The position numbers and the translations under genes were made by a program. DNA of 56,447 nt. Source: a virus. Positions 33,134 through 41,075 of this stretch are shown here, one piece after another. The stretch is taken from positions 1 to 56,447 of the IMG/VR virus record IMGVR_UViG_3300023181_000034; one strand, written 5' to 3'. Under the pieces are notes generated by a model. That model made no database searches, was not told where the DNA came from, and saw only the letters and a program-made list of their open reading frames with translations. Position 1 is the first letter of the stretch. The number at the start of each line of letters is the position of its first letter.

Positions 33134-35572
33134 ATGAACTACACCATATACCGTAACACCTATCCAATCCACATCTGCCGACCAACAGGGCAGCAGGAAC
33201 GCGCGATCATGGAGAAAGACCTCGTGTCATTCAGCTTCTCGTCACCAGACCCCGTACAACTGCAAATTGGCGACTACATCGACGTTTGGGGTAGTAGGTA
33301 TGAATTGCAGGTGGCAGCCAACGTGACTAAGGACAGCACCCAACAGTATGTATATGAATGCGCGTTCGTTGCTGAATACTACAAGTTGTCCAAATGGAAC
33401 ATGCTTGGGTACGACGCTACGAACACGCTGTCATTACCCGAATGGGAGTTGCAGGGTTCTCTAACCGACTTCCTAGAGATAGCTGTTGCCAATGCAAACC
33501 GCAAATCAACGGGATGGGTAGTAGGCGACGTAGACCCTGCTACGGCTGGCATCATGAAGTACCTGACATTCACACAAGAAAACAACATCCTGTTATCCCT
33601 ATCCCAAATTGCAGCAGCGTTTGATACTGAATGGTGGGTGGTTGGACGTACAATCCATTTCACGAAAAGGCAGGAAGTATCAGGACATAGCTTTGAGTAT
33701 GGGTACGATATGGGTCTCCGTGGTGGACTTCGAAAAACCGCAAGCGATACATCAAATGTATTCAGTCAGTTATTCGTTCAGGGGTCAGAGCAGAATATAC
33801 CGGCCTCATACCGTAGTGGGCAAAGGAGACTACAGCTTCCCACAGGAACGGATTATCTCCAAGGCACCAAATGGGGGCAGGATGAGATTGAACGTTGGAT
33901 TACATTTGACGATATCAGACCTGAAAGAATAGGAACGGTTACGGCATCGACGGGCACACTCTCTTTCACAGACTCAGGTATTGACTTTGACTTAAATGCA
34001 CCTGGAACTTTGCTCCCCGGTGTCAGCGCCAAAGTATCATTTCTGACTGGTAACCTTAGTGGGTATAACTTCGAGATCGCAAAGGGGGGGTATGATCATG
34101 CAACGCGTACAGTTCGCATAGTGACCAACGAACAGGAGAAAGGAAACATCCTACCTGACGACACACGCAGACCAGAAGTTGGAGATACTTATTTCTTCTT
34201 TGATATCGTGATGCCTGATAGCTATGTGACAAGCGCGGAATCACGTTTGTTAGCAGCAGGGACAGCACATCTATTCAAAAACGGATCACCTAAGTTTGCC
34301 TTTGAAGTACCACCAGATCATTTCTTTTTCACGCGAAACAGCACGTTGCTAACATTAGGTGACACGGTTCACGTGAAAGATTTAGATTTGGGACTCGATA
34401 ACGATATCAGAATCACGGCCTACACACGCTCACTACACAACGAATTTGAGTACACTAGCATGAGCCTGTCCGATTTCGTGACTACTCCCGCTATTGTTAG
34501 ACAATATGCAGCAGCAGAAATCACTAAGAAAGCACTGGAAGCTGGAAAGGTGTACGATATCAAAAGGGCACGTAACAATTGGAGGACGACTGCAGAACTG
34601 TCAACACTACTCGATACCGTTCGGGCTGAAATGCTGTTGATTGTTACTGATGGAGGATCTTATACCACCACAATAACCGCAACGCTTACAACGACTGATT
34701 TCACAACTACAGGAGGGCAACTCACTCAGGAGCAATATTTGGGAGATACAAATGGTATTTGGACAGTCGCACCGTTTACCGGGTCGGTTACGGGTGGAGC
34801 AAAGTTCGTCTACATTCGTGCTAGTAAAACAGCCAATACAGCTAACATAATACTATCTGACACTAAAATTGGTGTTGAGTCAGTAAGCGGTGTTTATCAT
34901 TTCCCTTTAGGCATAATCTCCAGCGTTATCGACAGCGCAAGGACTTTTACCCGGTTATTTGGCCGAACATCAATTACAGGTGGACAGGTAGCAACTGGGG
35001 AGATCGTATCAAATAGCGGTGACTCACGCATAAATTTAGATGATGGTACATTTAGCTTTGAGAACACGCTTGCCTCCATTAAGTTTACAGATGCCGGGGT
35101 TATATTGGAAGGAACCATAATCGCTACTAGTGCGGAGTTTATTAATTTGATTGTGCAGAACTTACGGACTGCGAACGTTGGAGAAAAAAGGGTTGTTATT
35201 GATGCCGATCAAAACAACATCAGATTGTACAATGCTGCAAATCAAGTGTTATTGGAAGTGGATGACGATGCAGCGGTTGAGGGCTTTGGTGATGCTATCC
35301 CGGCTATGGGTCCAGGTCTTAGGGTTGGACTTCATGATGGTAATAGAGCAACAGTAAGCAACCGTGGGTTTTATGTGGTAAATGGAACAACTGGAGAGAA
35401 GTCTTATGTAGCTTCTGACAGAATAGTAACTGAGGGCGATTTACTTGTAGGTGGTGATGTAACGTTCATAGGTAGCATGAAGTCAGGCTCAGATACAGGC
35501 GCTACATCAAATATAGATGCGGGTGGTGCTCATATGAGGTTTGTTAACGGACTTTACGTTGGAGTTTGGTAG
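33134..35572 (+). CDS. Tail-tip/baseplate hub protein (Tal-like), 812 aa
   Basis: The N-terminal 400 residues resemble the gp27-like hub of prophage tail-endopeptidase proteins: beta-rich, with LQIGDYIDVWGSRYEL early on. The C-terminal part (GSMKSGSDTGATSNIDAGG, then a short trailing strand) resembles fibre or receptor-binding stems. It lies at the end of the tail operon. Peptidase residues are not obvious. Confidence 0.75.
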   Translation: MNYTIYRNTYPIHICRPTGQQERAIMEKDLVSFSFSSPDPVQLQIGDYIDVWGSRYELQVAANVTKDSTQQYVYECAFVAEYYKLSKWNMLGYDATNTLSLPEWELQGSLTDFLEIAVANANRKSTGWVVGDVDPATAGIMKYLTFTQENNILLSLSQIAAAFDTEWWVVGRTIHFTKRQEVSGHSFEYGYDMGLRGGLRKTASDTSNVFSQLFVQGSEQNIPASYRSGQRRLQLPTGTDYLQGTKWGQDEIERWITFDDIRPERIGTVTASTGTLSFTDSGIDFDLNAPGTLLPGVSAKVSFLTGNLSGYNFEIAKGGYDHATRTVRIVTNEQEKGNILPDDTRRPEVGDTYFFFDIVMPDSYVTSAESRLLAAGTAHLFKNGSPKFAFEVPPDHFFFTRNSTLLTLGDTVHVKDLDLGLDNDIRITAYTRSLHNEFEYTSMSLSDFVTTPAIVRQYAAAEITKKALEAGKVYDIKRARNNWRTTAELSTLLDTVRAEMLLIVTDGGSYTTTITATLTTTDFTTTGGQLTQEQYLGDTNGIWTVAPFTGSVTGGAKFVYIRASKTANTANIILSDTKIGVESVSGVYHFPLGIISSVIDSARTFTRLFGRTSITGGQVATGEIVSNSGDSRINLDDGTFSFENTLASIKFTDAGVILEGTIIATSAEFINLIVQNLRTANVGEKRVVIDADQNNIRLYNAANQVLLEVDDDAAVEGFGDAIPAMGPGLRVGLHDGNRATVSNRGFYVVNGTTGEKSYVASDRIVTEGDLLVGGDVTFIGSMKSGSDTGATSNIDAGGAHMRFVNGLYVGVW

Positions 35573-35573
35573 T

Positions 35574-35900
35574 TTAATGAACCACATCTAATGTATGAAC
35601 AGCCTTTCCTCCATTCATACACATAGATTTTATCTCCTTGTAAGCTACCTTACCATTGATTATTATTTTGACTTCAGAGTCTGAATTCCCTTCCGTAATT
35701 ACGGTAAGTTTTGATAAATGGTTTGTGTCTAAAATGGTAGAATCTTTAGCGACAGTCATTTCTTTAAATCCATTTTCAGTCTCAATTTTTGCTATGCAAT
35801 TTTCGCAATGTATCAGATACTCTATGTTGGATGTTTGAGTTTCTTTTTTGCAGCCTAGTAAACTTGCGGCAACTGTCAGGGTAAGTAGTAATTTTTTCAT
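35574..35900 (-). CDS. Phage-encoded lipoprotein, 108 aa
   Basis: I start at the ATG at 35900, which gives MKKLLLTLTVAASLLGCKKE, a clear lipoprotein signal with lipobox LLGC. The mature part has four more cysteines, including HCENC and MCMNG. It is transcribed against the late genes, between tail and lysis. Surface lipoproteins in this position are known in other phages to block superinfection (family inference). A perfect palindrome, ACGGG-TT-CCCGT (35952-35963), lies upstream and could be an operator. Confidence 0.8.
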   Translation of the reverse strand: MKKLLLTLTVAASLLGCKKETQTSNIEYLIHCENCIAKIETENGFKEMTVAKDSTILDTNHLSKLTVITEGNSDSEVKIIINGKVAYKEIKSMCMNGGKAVHTLDVVH

Positions 35901-36095
35901 AGCGTTATATTTGGATGTGCTAATGTACTGATAATTAATTTGGTATTCTTTACGGGTTCCCGTAGTTGGGATCAACCTGCTCTTATATAATTTGCCTTTG
36001 TTTTCATACTTCAAAGGTATGATCACCCACTATACCAAACAATCCCAAATAACTACTAGATGGAATGTACTACATAGGGGCGTGGTTTACGTGGT

Positions 36096-36314
36096 ATGCG
36101 TGGTAAGTTAGCGAGTAGTTTTCTCGCACGCGCAAGGCATACTTTTGCTTACATGATTAAATCGTATGAGCCCTATTCACAATATGTTCCTATCATAATG
36201 GCGACAGTTCAGTCTTTACAGCTTGTAGCCTTATGTATAATTATGGTATTGCTAGTGGTGCAAAACAGACAGAATAAAAAGCTGGAAGCAAAATTAGACA
36301 GATTGATCGGGTAA
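36096..36314 (+). CDS. Small membrane protein, holin-like, 72 aa
   Basis: A basic N-terminus is followed by one long hydrophobic helix (LQLVALCIIMVLLVV) and a basic coiled tail (QNKKLEAKLDRLIG). It opens a cluster of four or five small membrane genes around the endolysin, so a lysis role is likely, though which is the holin is unclear. Confidence 0.65.
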   Translation: MRGKLASSFLARARHTFAYMIKSYEPYSQYVPIIMATVQSLQLVALCIIMVLLVVQNRQNKKLEAKLDRLIG

Positions 36315-36317
36315 TGA

Positions 36318-36614
36318 ATGTCACAAGAGGAAAAAGCGAAGATGGAACTACCAAACGGATGGAAGAAAATAAACTTCTATTCCCTAAACCTTGCTTATTG
36401 CTTTTTCGTGCTATTTGTTCCTTTACAAGTGGGTACGGTTAAGACGATACTGATAAAAGCATTCAATGAAAGCATGTATGATGCTCTAAATGGATGGATA
36501 TTGATAGGACTTCTCATCACAGCGAGCGGAGCCGGAATATTAGGATTTATCAGAATGATAAGTGTAAAGAAGATTATTAGCGCATTGGAAAATAATGATA
36601 GAGAAAACAATTAG
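36318..36614 (+). CDS. Membrane protein, two helices, 98 aa
   Basis: Two membrane segments (LAYCFFVLFVPLQVG and LIGLLITASGAGILGF) with a charged N-terminus and an acidic end. It lies in the lysis cluster and could be part of the holin system. It overlaps the next gene by 20 bases. Confidence 0.65.
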   Translation: MSQEEKAKMELPNGWKKINFYSLNLAYCFFVLFVPLQVGTVKTILIKAFNESMYDALNGWILIGLLITASGAGILGFIRMISVKKIISALENNDRENN

Positions 36615-36990
36615 TTTCGGAATCTTCATGCTGATTGAGAACTTAATCATTCTCACATTACTTGGGGATCTTATTCGTAGGGTTGCGACTAAAGTATATT
36701 TCATCAGGCACCCACATATCTATTGGACAGGAGGTGTAATATTCCTGGCATATCTGATTTGTGTATTCATTGGGAATGCATCTGAGACTTATACCGGACT
36801 TATGGCTTATGTTTTCGGAGATAAACCGATAGAAACGATGACAGTTGCAGCAAGGGTATTTAATAGATCAATGTTCTTATGCGCTAAATCCCTGCTTTGG
36901 TATTATACAGTGAATCATGGGTTTGAAATATTCTCTCGTAAAAGTAATCACAGCGATGATTTAGGAGATAGTAAAGGATATAAATTATAA
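36595..36990 (+). CDS. Membrane protein, three or four helices, 131 aa
   Basis: Hydrophobic segments near 5-25, 45-65 and 95-115 separated by charged loops. The C-terminal tail is polar (KSNHSDDLGDSKG). It stands directly before the endolysin gene; function unknown, lysis-related by position. Confidence 0.65.
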   Translation: MIEKTISFGIFMLIENLIILTLLGDLIRRVATKVYFIRHPHIYWTGGVIFLAYLICVFIGNASETYTGLMAYVFGDKPIETMTVAARVFNRSMFLCAKSLLWYYTVNHGFEIFSRKSNHSDDLGDSKGYKL

Positions 36991-36997
36991 AAATGAT

Positions 36998-37561
36998 ATG
37001 GCAAAATTTGAAATAGCAGAAAGCATAACCGGAAGGAATGAGGGAGGTTATGCGAACAATCCAGCAGACAGTGGAGGGGAAACTTACGCAGGTATAGCCC
37101 GTAATTATTGGCCTAAATGGGAGGGTTGGAAGTATTTAGATGTGTTTAAAAAGGAATTTGTTTTCACAAACAAAAGAAACCCAACAGCCAAAGAAATTAA
37201 TAAAGCTATGTCTGCTTCGTCTTATATAAAAGAGGCTATTTCTAAATTCTACAAACAGAACTTCTGGGATGTAAATAAGCTTGATCAGATCAATGATCAA
37301 CAAATTGCTAATACCGTTTATGACTTTGGAGTAAATTCCGGTACGGGTAGAGCAGCTAAGTATTTACAACAAGCATTAGGTGTAGCTCAAGATAGTAAGA
37401 TTGGCCCGGCTACGCTTGCTGCAGTCAATAGCATTCCGCCAAAGATTACTCATAATAAATTTAATTCGTTGCGTGAAACATTCTATAGGTCTATTGCTAA
37501 AGGGAATCAGGCGGAATTTCTTCGTAGTTGGTTGAGCAGGCTTAAACCATATCAGGGTTAG
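36998..37561 (+). CDS. Endolysin, glycosyl hydrolase family 108, 187 aa
   Basis: N-terminal GH108 domain with the catalytic Glu in GRNEGGYANNPAD (E15), followed by the family segments GETYAGIARNYWPKW and TVYDFGVNSG. The C-terminal part (LGVAQDSKIGPATL) is a PG_binding_3-like peptidoglycan-binding motif. It cleaves the glycan strands of the host cell wall at lysis. No signal peptide is present, so it needs a holin. Confidence 0.93.
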   Translation: MAKFEIAESITGRNEGGYANNPADSGGETYAGIARNYWPKWEGWKYLDVFKKEFVFTNKRNPTAKEINKAMSASSYIKEAISKFYKQNFWDVNKLDQINDQQIANTVYDFGVNSGTGRAAKYLQQALGVAQDSKIGPATLAAVNSIPPKITHNKFNSLRETFYRSIAKGNQAEFLRSWLSRLKPYQG

Positions 37562-37564
37562 GTT

Positions 37565-37852
37565 ATGGCATCAGAACACGACTTAGATCAAAAGACCAGA
37601 TCAGGGATCGCTTACATATCAACAATATCGTGCTGGCTGATAATTGCCTTTATTGTCTACAGGTATGGTGACAAAACTGAAATCCTTACGCTAATCATTG
37701 GGTTAATCAGCGGTTCTATAGGAACGGTGCTTGCCCTTTACTTTGGCGGGGTGATCAATCCTAAGCCTAAGACTCCAACTATTCCAGGTCAGACTACTAC
37801 TGAGGTGAATATGACCACAACCGAGCCGACACCTATTATTGAAGAGAAATGA
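37565..37852 (+). CDS. Membrane protein, probable holin, 95 aa
   Basis: Two membrane segments (ISTISCWLIIAFIVYRYG and LIIGLISGSIGTVLALYFGG) with a short loop, and a polar Pro/Thr-rich tail. It follows the endolysin by 3 bases and overlaps the spanin-like gene by ATGA, a typical holin setting. Confidence 0.65.
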   Translation: MASEHDLDQKTRSGIAYISTISCWLIIAFIVYRYGDKTEILTLIIGLISGSIGTVLALYFGGVINPKPKTPTIPGQTTTEVNMTTTEPTPIIEEK

Positions 37853-38184
37853 GTGAATTGAAAGATCTTTCCCCCAGAATATCCTTTAACCAAGTTTTAA
37901 AGTCGCCACCAACTTATATGTTGATCGTGGCTGTTTCGCTGTTGTGGTATTTCGTGTATCAGTTTACGGGTTCCATTGATCAGGTAAATATCAATTGTGA
38001 GGCTGAAAAGAAGCAATTGCGTATTGAATTGACTCAAGCTCGTGCTGATAAGGACGCGCTGACTACCGCTTTGCTGGTAAAGAATGGAATCATATTGCAG
38101 CAGGCGCAAGATAAGAAAGAACTAGATAGTACGATAAGGACAACAGTTGGAACAAAAGCAAAGAAAATACTTAAGGAGGAATAA
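37849..38184 (+). CDS. Membrane-anchored coiled-coil protein (i-spanin-like), 111 aa
   Basis: One membrane helix (about 22-40) followed by a long periplasmic coiled coil (EKKQLRIELTQARADKDALT) and a basic end, the architecture of an inner-membrane spanin or Rz-like protein. It lies in the lysis cassette between holin and the 267-aa membrane protein. Confidence 0.65.
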   Translation: MSELKDLSPRISFNQVLKSPPTYMLIVAVSLLWYFVYQFTGSIDQVNINCEAEKKQLRIELTQARADKDALTTALLVKNGIILQQAQDKKELDSTIRTTVGTKAKKILKEE

Positions 38185-38189
38185 TAATT

Positions 38190-38993
38190 ATGAAAAACAT
38201 TAAACTATACATTGTAATTGGCCTCCTGTCAGTAGGGGTTGTATTACTCGTGAGGCAATGCATAAATCAGCATGCTAAGATCACGGCAAAAGAGAAACAA
38301 GATGCCCGGGTGGTTAAAGCAATCGTTACTGAGGCTAAAGAGATAGCCCGTAAGGTTGACGAAAAAGGCATAGAGACAGTTATCTACGACGTTACCGGGA
38401 ATCGGGCTAAGATAGCCCAGATTGAATCAAATGACGCAACCAAAGGTATTATAGACACAACCGCAATGGCGCTGGATATCAGAACTAAGCAATTGAAGCA
38501 GATCCTTGTTGTCAATAGCACATTGGAAGCTGAAAACCTTCGCTTAAAGAGACAGGTAGACGCAAACAATCGCCCATACTATACCTACAAAGGAAATGGA
38601 CTTGATTTACGTTTCACCCCGGCCGATGCCTTGGATAGCAATAGCGTTGCCACCGCAGATTTTAGTGCAAACGTAAAGATCAAAGCAACTCAGTACTGGA
38701 AGCGGTCGTGGTTCTTAGGAGCTAATAAGTCAATTCTAGCCGTATCATCAGACAACCCTATGTTCAAGGTTAACGGTGCCGACTACGTAGAGTTCGAACA
38801 GAAACAACCTGGATTTGGATTACGCCTGCAAGCAAACGGCTCATACAACGTTACCACTGGAGAATTAAGTTATGGTCCTGCGTTACGCGTAGACCTTGGC
38901 AGATTATCAATACAAGGGCGTTACAGTAGGTTTCCTAGCAATGAAAGGTGGGTACCAAGTATTAACGCAAGTTATGATTTGTTGAGGTTTTAA
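38190..38993 (+). CDS. Membrane-anchored protein with beta-rich C-terminus, 267 aa
   Basis: One N-terminal membrane helix, a long coiled coil (about 30-125), and a C-terminal beta-rich domain that ends in SINASYDLLRF. Alternating strands and a terminal Phe are the signature of outer-membrane barrel proteins, although the region is only about 130 residues. It resembles a DUF6808-type protein found beside lysins in phages of Bacteroidota. It could link the inner and outer membranes, as spanins do. A family inference. Confidence 0.65.
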   Translation: MKNIKLYIVIGLLSVGVVLLVRQCINQHAKITAKEKQDARVVKAIVTEAKEIARKVDEKGIETVIYDVTGNRAKIAQIESNDATKGIIDTTAMALDIRTKQLKQILVVNSTLEAENLRLKRQVDANNRPYYTYKGNGLDLRFTPADALDSNSVATADFSANVKIKATQYWKRSWFLGANKSILAVSSDNPMFKVNGADYVEFEQKQPGFGLRLQANGSYNVTTGELSYGPALRVDLGRLSIQGRYSRFPSNERWVPSINASYDLLRF

Positions 38994-38995
38994 TT

Positions 38996-39034
38996 ATTAC
39001 AATTTGTTATATTGGTAATAAATAGTTATCTTCG
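38996..39034 (+). promoter_or_regulatory. Palindromic operator-promoter (copy 7)
   Basis: ATTACAATTTGTTAT (38996-39010; one mismatch to copy 1) with TTTG (39003-39006) 20 bases from TATCTTCG (39027-39034), a weaker -7. The spacer holds GTAATAAA. A kissing-loop leader and an HNH gene follow. Confidence 0.75.
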
Positions 39035-39040
39035 TTTCAT

Positions 39041-39140
39041 GCTTGCCTGATCTGAAGTACGTAAGCCATATAAAGACATTTAAAAGAAGTTTTTCCCCAA
39101 AGTAACCGAGTCAGATCCGGCGAAACAGGGAGAAACTTTT
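39041..39140 (+). promoter_or_regulatory. Structured kissing-loop leader RNA, locus L7
   Basis: Hairpin 1: GCTTGC (39041-39046)/GTAAGC (39061-39066), loop contains GATCTGA (39049-39055). Its exact complement TCAGATC (39111-39117) lies inside hairpin 2, AAGTTTTTCCCC (39087-39098) with GGGAGAAACTT (39128-39138). The linker TAAAGACATTTA is at 39071-39082, identical to locus L9. The HNH gene starts 19 bases further. Confidence 0.75.
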
Positions 39141-39156
39141 TAAGTATAAATGTATT

Positions 39157-39783
39157 ATGGAACCTAAGATATTACAAATAAGAAACACAGTTAATTATTT
39201 CATTTCTAGTGAAGGGTATTGTTTTAAATCAAAAAATGGAAAAGATGTTGAAGTAGAGGTAAATGTGGTTAGAAGAATCCCTTACGTTCTTATTTGCGGC
39301 ATCAAGCATAACTTAGGTTATTTAATGGCTGAATATTTTTTGGCAGAGTCTAGCGATATAGGTCTTTACGATAGAGTTTCTTTTAAGTTTGAGAATAATA
39401 GATTGATTTTAAGTAGCATAAATATAAAAAGGTATTTAGAAAAGAATAGTCATGAACAAAGGCAAATTTTTCAATATGGTTGTGACATTAAGGTTAGTAA
39501 CCACAATAATAGAGTAGATTATCAGAATAGTATTAGCTCTTTAGATATTTTAAATGCGCTAAAAAGATCAAATTTTAAATGTTTGTATTGTGGGGATCCT
39601 ATTAAACCAAAGAAATGGCATTTAGACCATGTAATTCCTTTATCCTTGGGTGGTAAAAATACTTTTACAAATATTGCCGCAACATGCATACACTGTAATA
39701 TGATGAAGGGCGCATTCGGTATGGATAAATTTTTATCCCAATGTAAAAAAATAACTAGATATAATAGTGAAATTATAAGCTGA
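39157..39783 (+). CDS. HNH endonuclease behind leader L7, 208 aa
   Basis: The C-terminal HNH module is clear: FKCLYCGDPIKPKKWHLDHV then IPLSLGGKN, with a second pair in CIHCNMMKG. The N-terminal 130 residues are unassigned. It has its own promoter and structured leader, in keeping with tight control of a nuclease. Two zinc-ribbon genes follow directly (1- and 10-base junctions). Confidence 0.9.
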   Translation: MEPKILQIRNTVNYFISSEGYCFKSKNGKDVEVEVNVVRRIPYVLICGIKHNLGYLMAEYFLAESSDIGLYDRVSFKFENNRLILSSINIKRYLEKNSHEQRQIFQYGCDIKVSNHNNRVDYQNSISSLDILNALKRSNFKCLYCGDPIKPKKWHLDHVIPLSLGGKNTFTNIAATCIHCNMMKGAFGMDKFLSQCKKITRYNSEIIS

Positions 39784-39784
39784 T

Positions 39785-40258
39785 ATGTGTGAATTAGTTA
39801 AAAAATGTACCAAGTGTGAAGAAGAGATGGCGCTAGATTTATTTGGGGCAGAAAAGAAAGGTAAATATGGAGTTAGGTCTCAGTGCAAAAAATGCCGATT
39901 AAAGTTAAAGCAGGAATGGGAAGCTCAAAATAAAGATAAGTCAAAGGTTTATTGGAAAAAAAGCAGAGATAAGAATAAAGTTAAAAACCTAGAAAAAACC
40001 AACTTAAGAAATAAGAAATGGCAATCTGAAAATAAAGATAAATACACTACGGTAAGTCGTTTATCAAATGTTAAATACTACAAAAACAACAAAGATAAAA
40101 TTAATCATCGGCGAAAAGAATATATAAATAACCTTTTAGATCCTTATATTAAGATTCGACTTAAGCTCTCTAATGTGCCTGTTACGCCCGAATTGATAGA
40201 TGTCAAAAGAAATATCATAATGATTAAAAGGCTTACAAAGAAAGTAAATGGAAAGTAA
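39785..40258 (+). CDS. Zinc-ribbon basic protein A, 157 aa
   Basis: CTKCEEEMALDLFGAEKKGK then YGVRSQCKKC forms one zinc ribbon; then come about 80 strongly basic helical residues; and the end is VPVTPELIDVKRNIIMIKRL. The next gene encodes a protein of the same plan. The layout resembles HNH endonuclease N-termini that have lost the nuclease part. It probably binds nucleic acid. Confidence 0.75.
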   Translation: MCELVKKCTKCEEEMALDLFGAEKKGKYGVRSQCKKCRLKLKQEWEAQNKDKSKVYWKKSRDKNKVKNLEKTNLRNKKWQSENKDKYTTVSRLSNVKYYKNNKDKINHRRKEYINNLLDPYIKIRLKLSNVPVTPELIDVKRNIIMIKRLTKKVNGK

Positions 40259-40724
40259 GGTTTGTTCTAAATGTGGGATTGATAAACCATTTGATCAATA
40301 TGGCAAGGCTAAGCTTGGTAAGTTTGGATTAAGAGCAATATGTAAAGCTTGTAAATTTATCCAAGATAAAGAGTGGGCTGAAAATAATAGAGATAAAAGA
40401 TCTGATTCAGTTAGAAAGTATGCTAAAGCTAATAAAGTAAAAGTTAAGGCTGCAAAAAAGAAATGGGAAAAATCAAATCCTGAAAAGCATAAAGCTATCA
40501 AAGATAGATGGGCTGAAAAATATCCTGAGGTAAAAAGGGAAGCGGCTAATAAGTATCGTAAAAAAGTAGTTGATAAATTAGAAGAAACTTACATCAAAGA
40601 TAAATTAGTTAGACAGCAAGTGCCAATAACCCCTGAAACAATAGAATTAAAAAAAGATATAATTTCAATTAAAAGACTAATCAAAAAACAAAATGGAAAA
40701 ACCAACACAACTACCTCCAAGTAA
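40248..40724 (+). CDS. Zinc-ribbon basic protein B, tandem paralog, 158 aa
   Basis: CSKCGIDKPFDQYGKAKLGK then FGLRAICKACK matches the ribbon of the preceding protein; the end, VPITPETIELKKDIISIKRL, matches its VPVTPELIDVKRNIIMIKRL. The middle is a basic helix, about 35% Lys/Arg. The two genes are therefore an ancient tandem duplication. Neither has HNH catalytic residues. They overlap by 11 bases. Confidence 0.75.
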   Translation: MESKVCSKCGIDKPFDQYGKAKLGKFGLRAICKACKFIQDKEWAENNRDKRSDSVRKYAKANKVKVKAAKKKWEKSNPEKHKAIKDRWAEKYPEVKREAANKYRKKVVDKLEETYIKDKLVRQQVPITPETIELKKDIISIKRLIKKQNGKTNTTTSK

Positions 40725-40935
40725 TAACAAAGCTATATTTCACTCATTAGCTAAGATATTCGCTCAAGTAGCAAACGGAGAAATCGACTTAGAATCAGCA
40801 ACTGTATTGATTAATGCGGCTAAGGCTATGCAGAAGTCAATGGAAATTGAGATCAACCTAGCTAAGACTAAACACTTAATAGGACAGACCGACGCTAATG
40901 TCAGAGCTATTGAAATAACTAATCCAGAGGCATAA
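40693..40935 (+). CDS. Hypothetical helical protein, 80 aa
   Basis: A helical small protein (EIDLESATVLINAAKAMQKS) of a type seen beside HNH genes in phages; it may be a regulator but no motif proves it. It overlaps the previous gene by 32 bases. Confidence 0.65.
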   Translation: MEKPTQLPPSNNKAIFHSLAKIFAQVANGEIDLESATVLINAAKAMQKSMEIEINLAKTKHLIGQTDANVRAIEITNPEA

Positions 40936-41063
40936 TGGAAACTAGACCATTCTTAAAAATAGGCATTCATGGAGTGCTGAAAGTTTTTTGGTGGAAGTAT
41001 ACAGAAATAGAAAATAGTAATGATTTTCCTTGGTATCAACATAAATTCATAGGAGCAAATTAA
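40935..41063 (+). CDS. Small hypothetical protein, 42 aa
   Basis: It starts at the last base of the previous stop (TAATG). The sequence is Trp-rich (VFFWWKYTE-like middle) with no recognised motif. The coupling supports it weakly. Confidence 0.4.
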   Translation: METRPFLKIGIHGVLKVFWWKYTEIENSNDFPWYQHKFIGAN

Positions 41064-41075
41064 AAAAAAAATATA

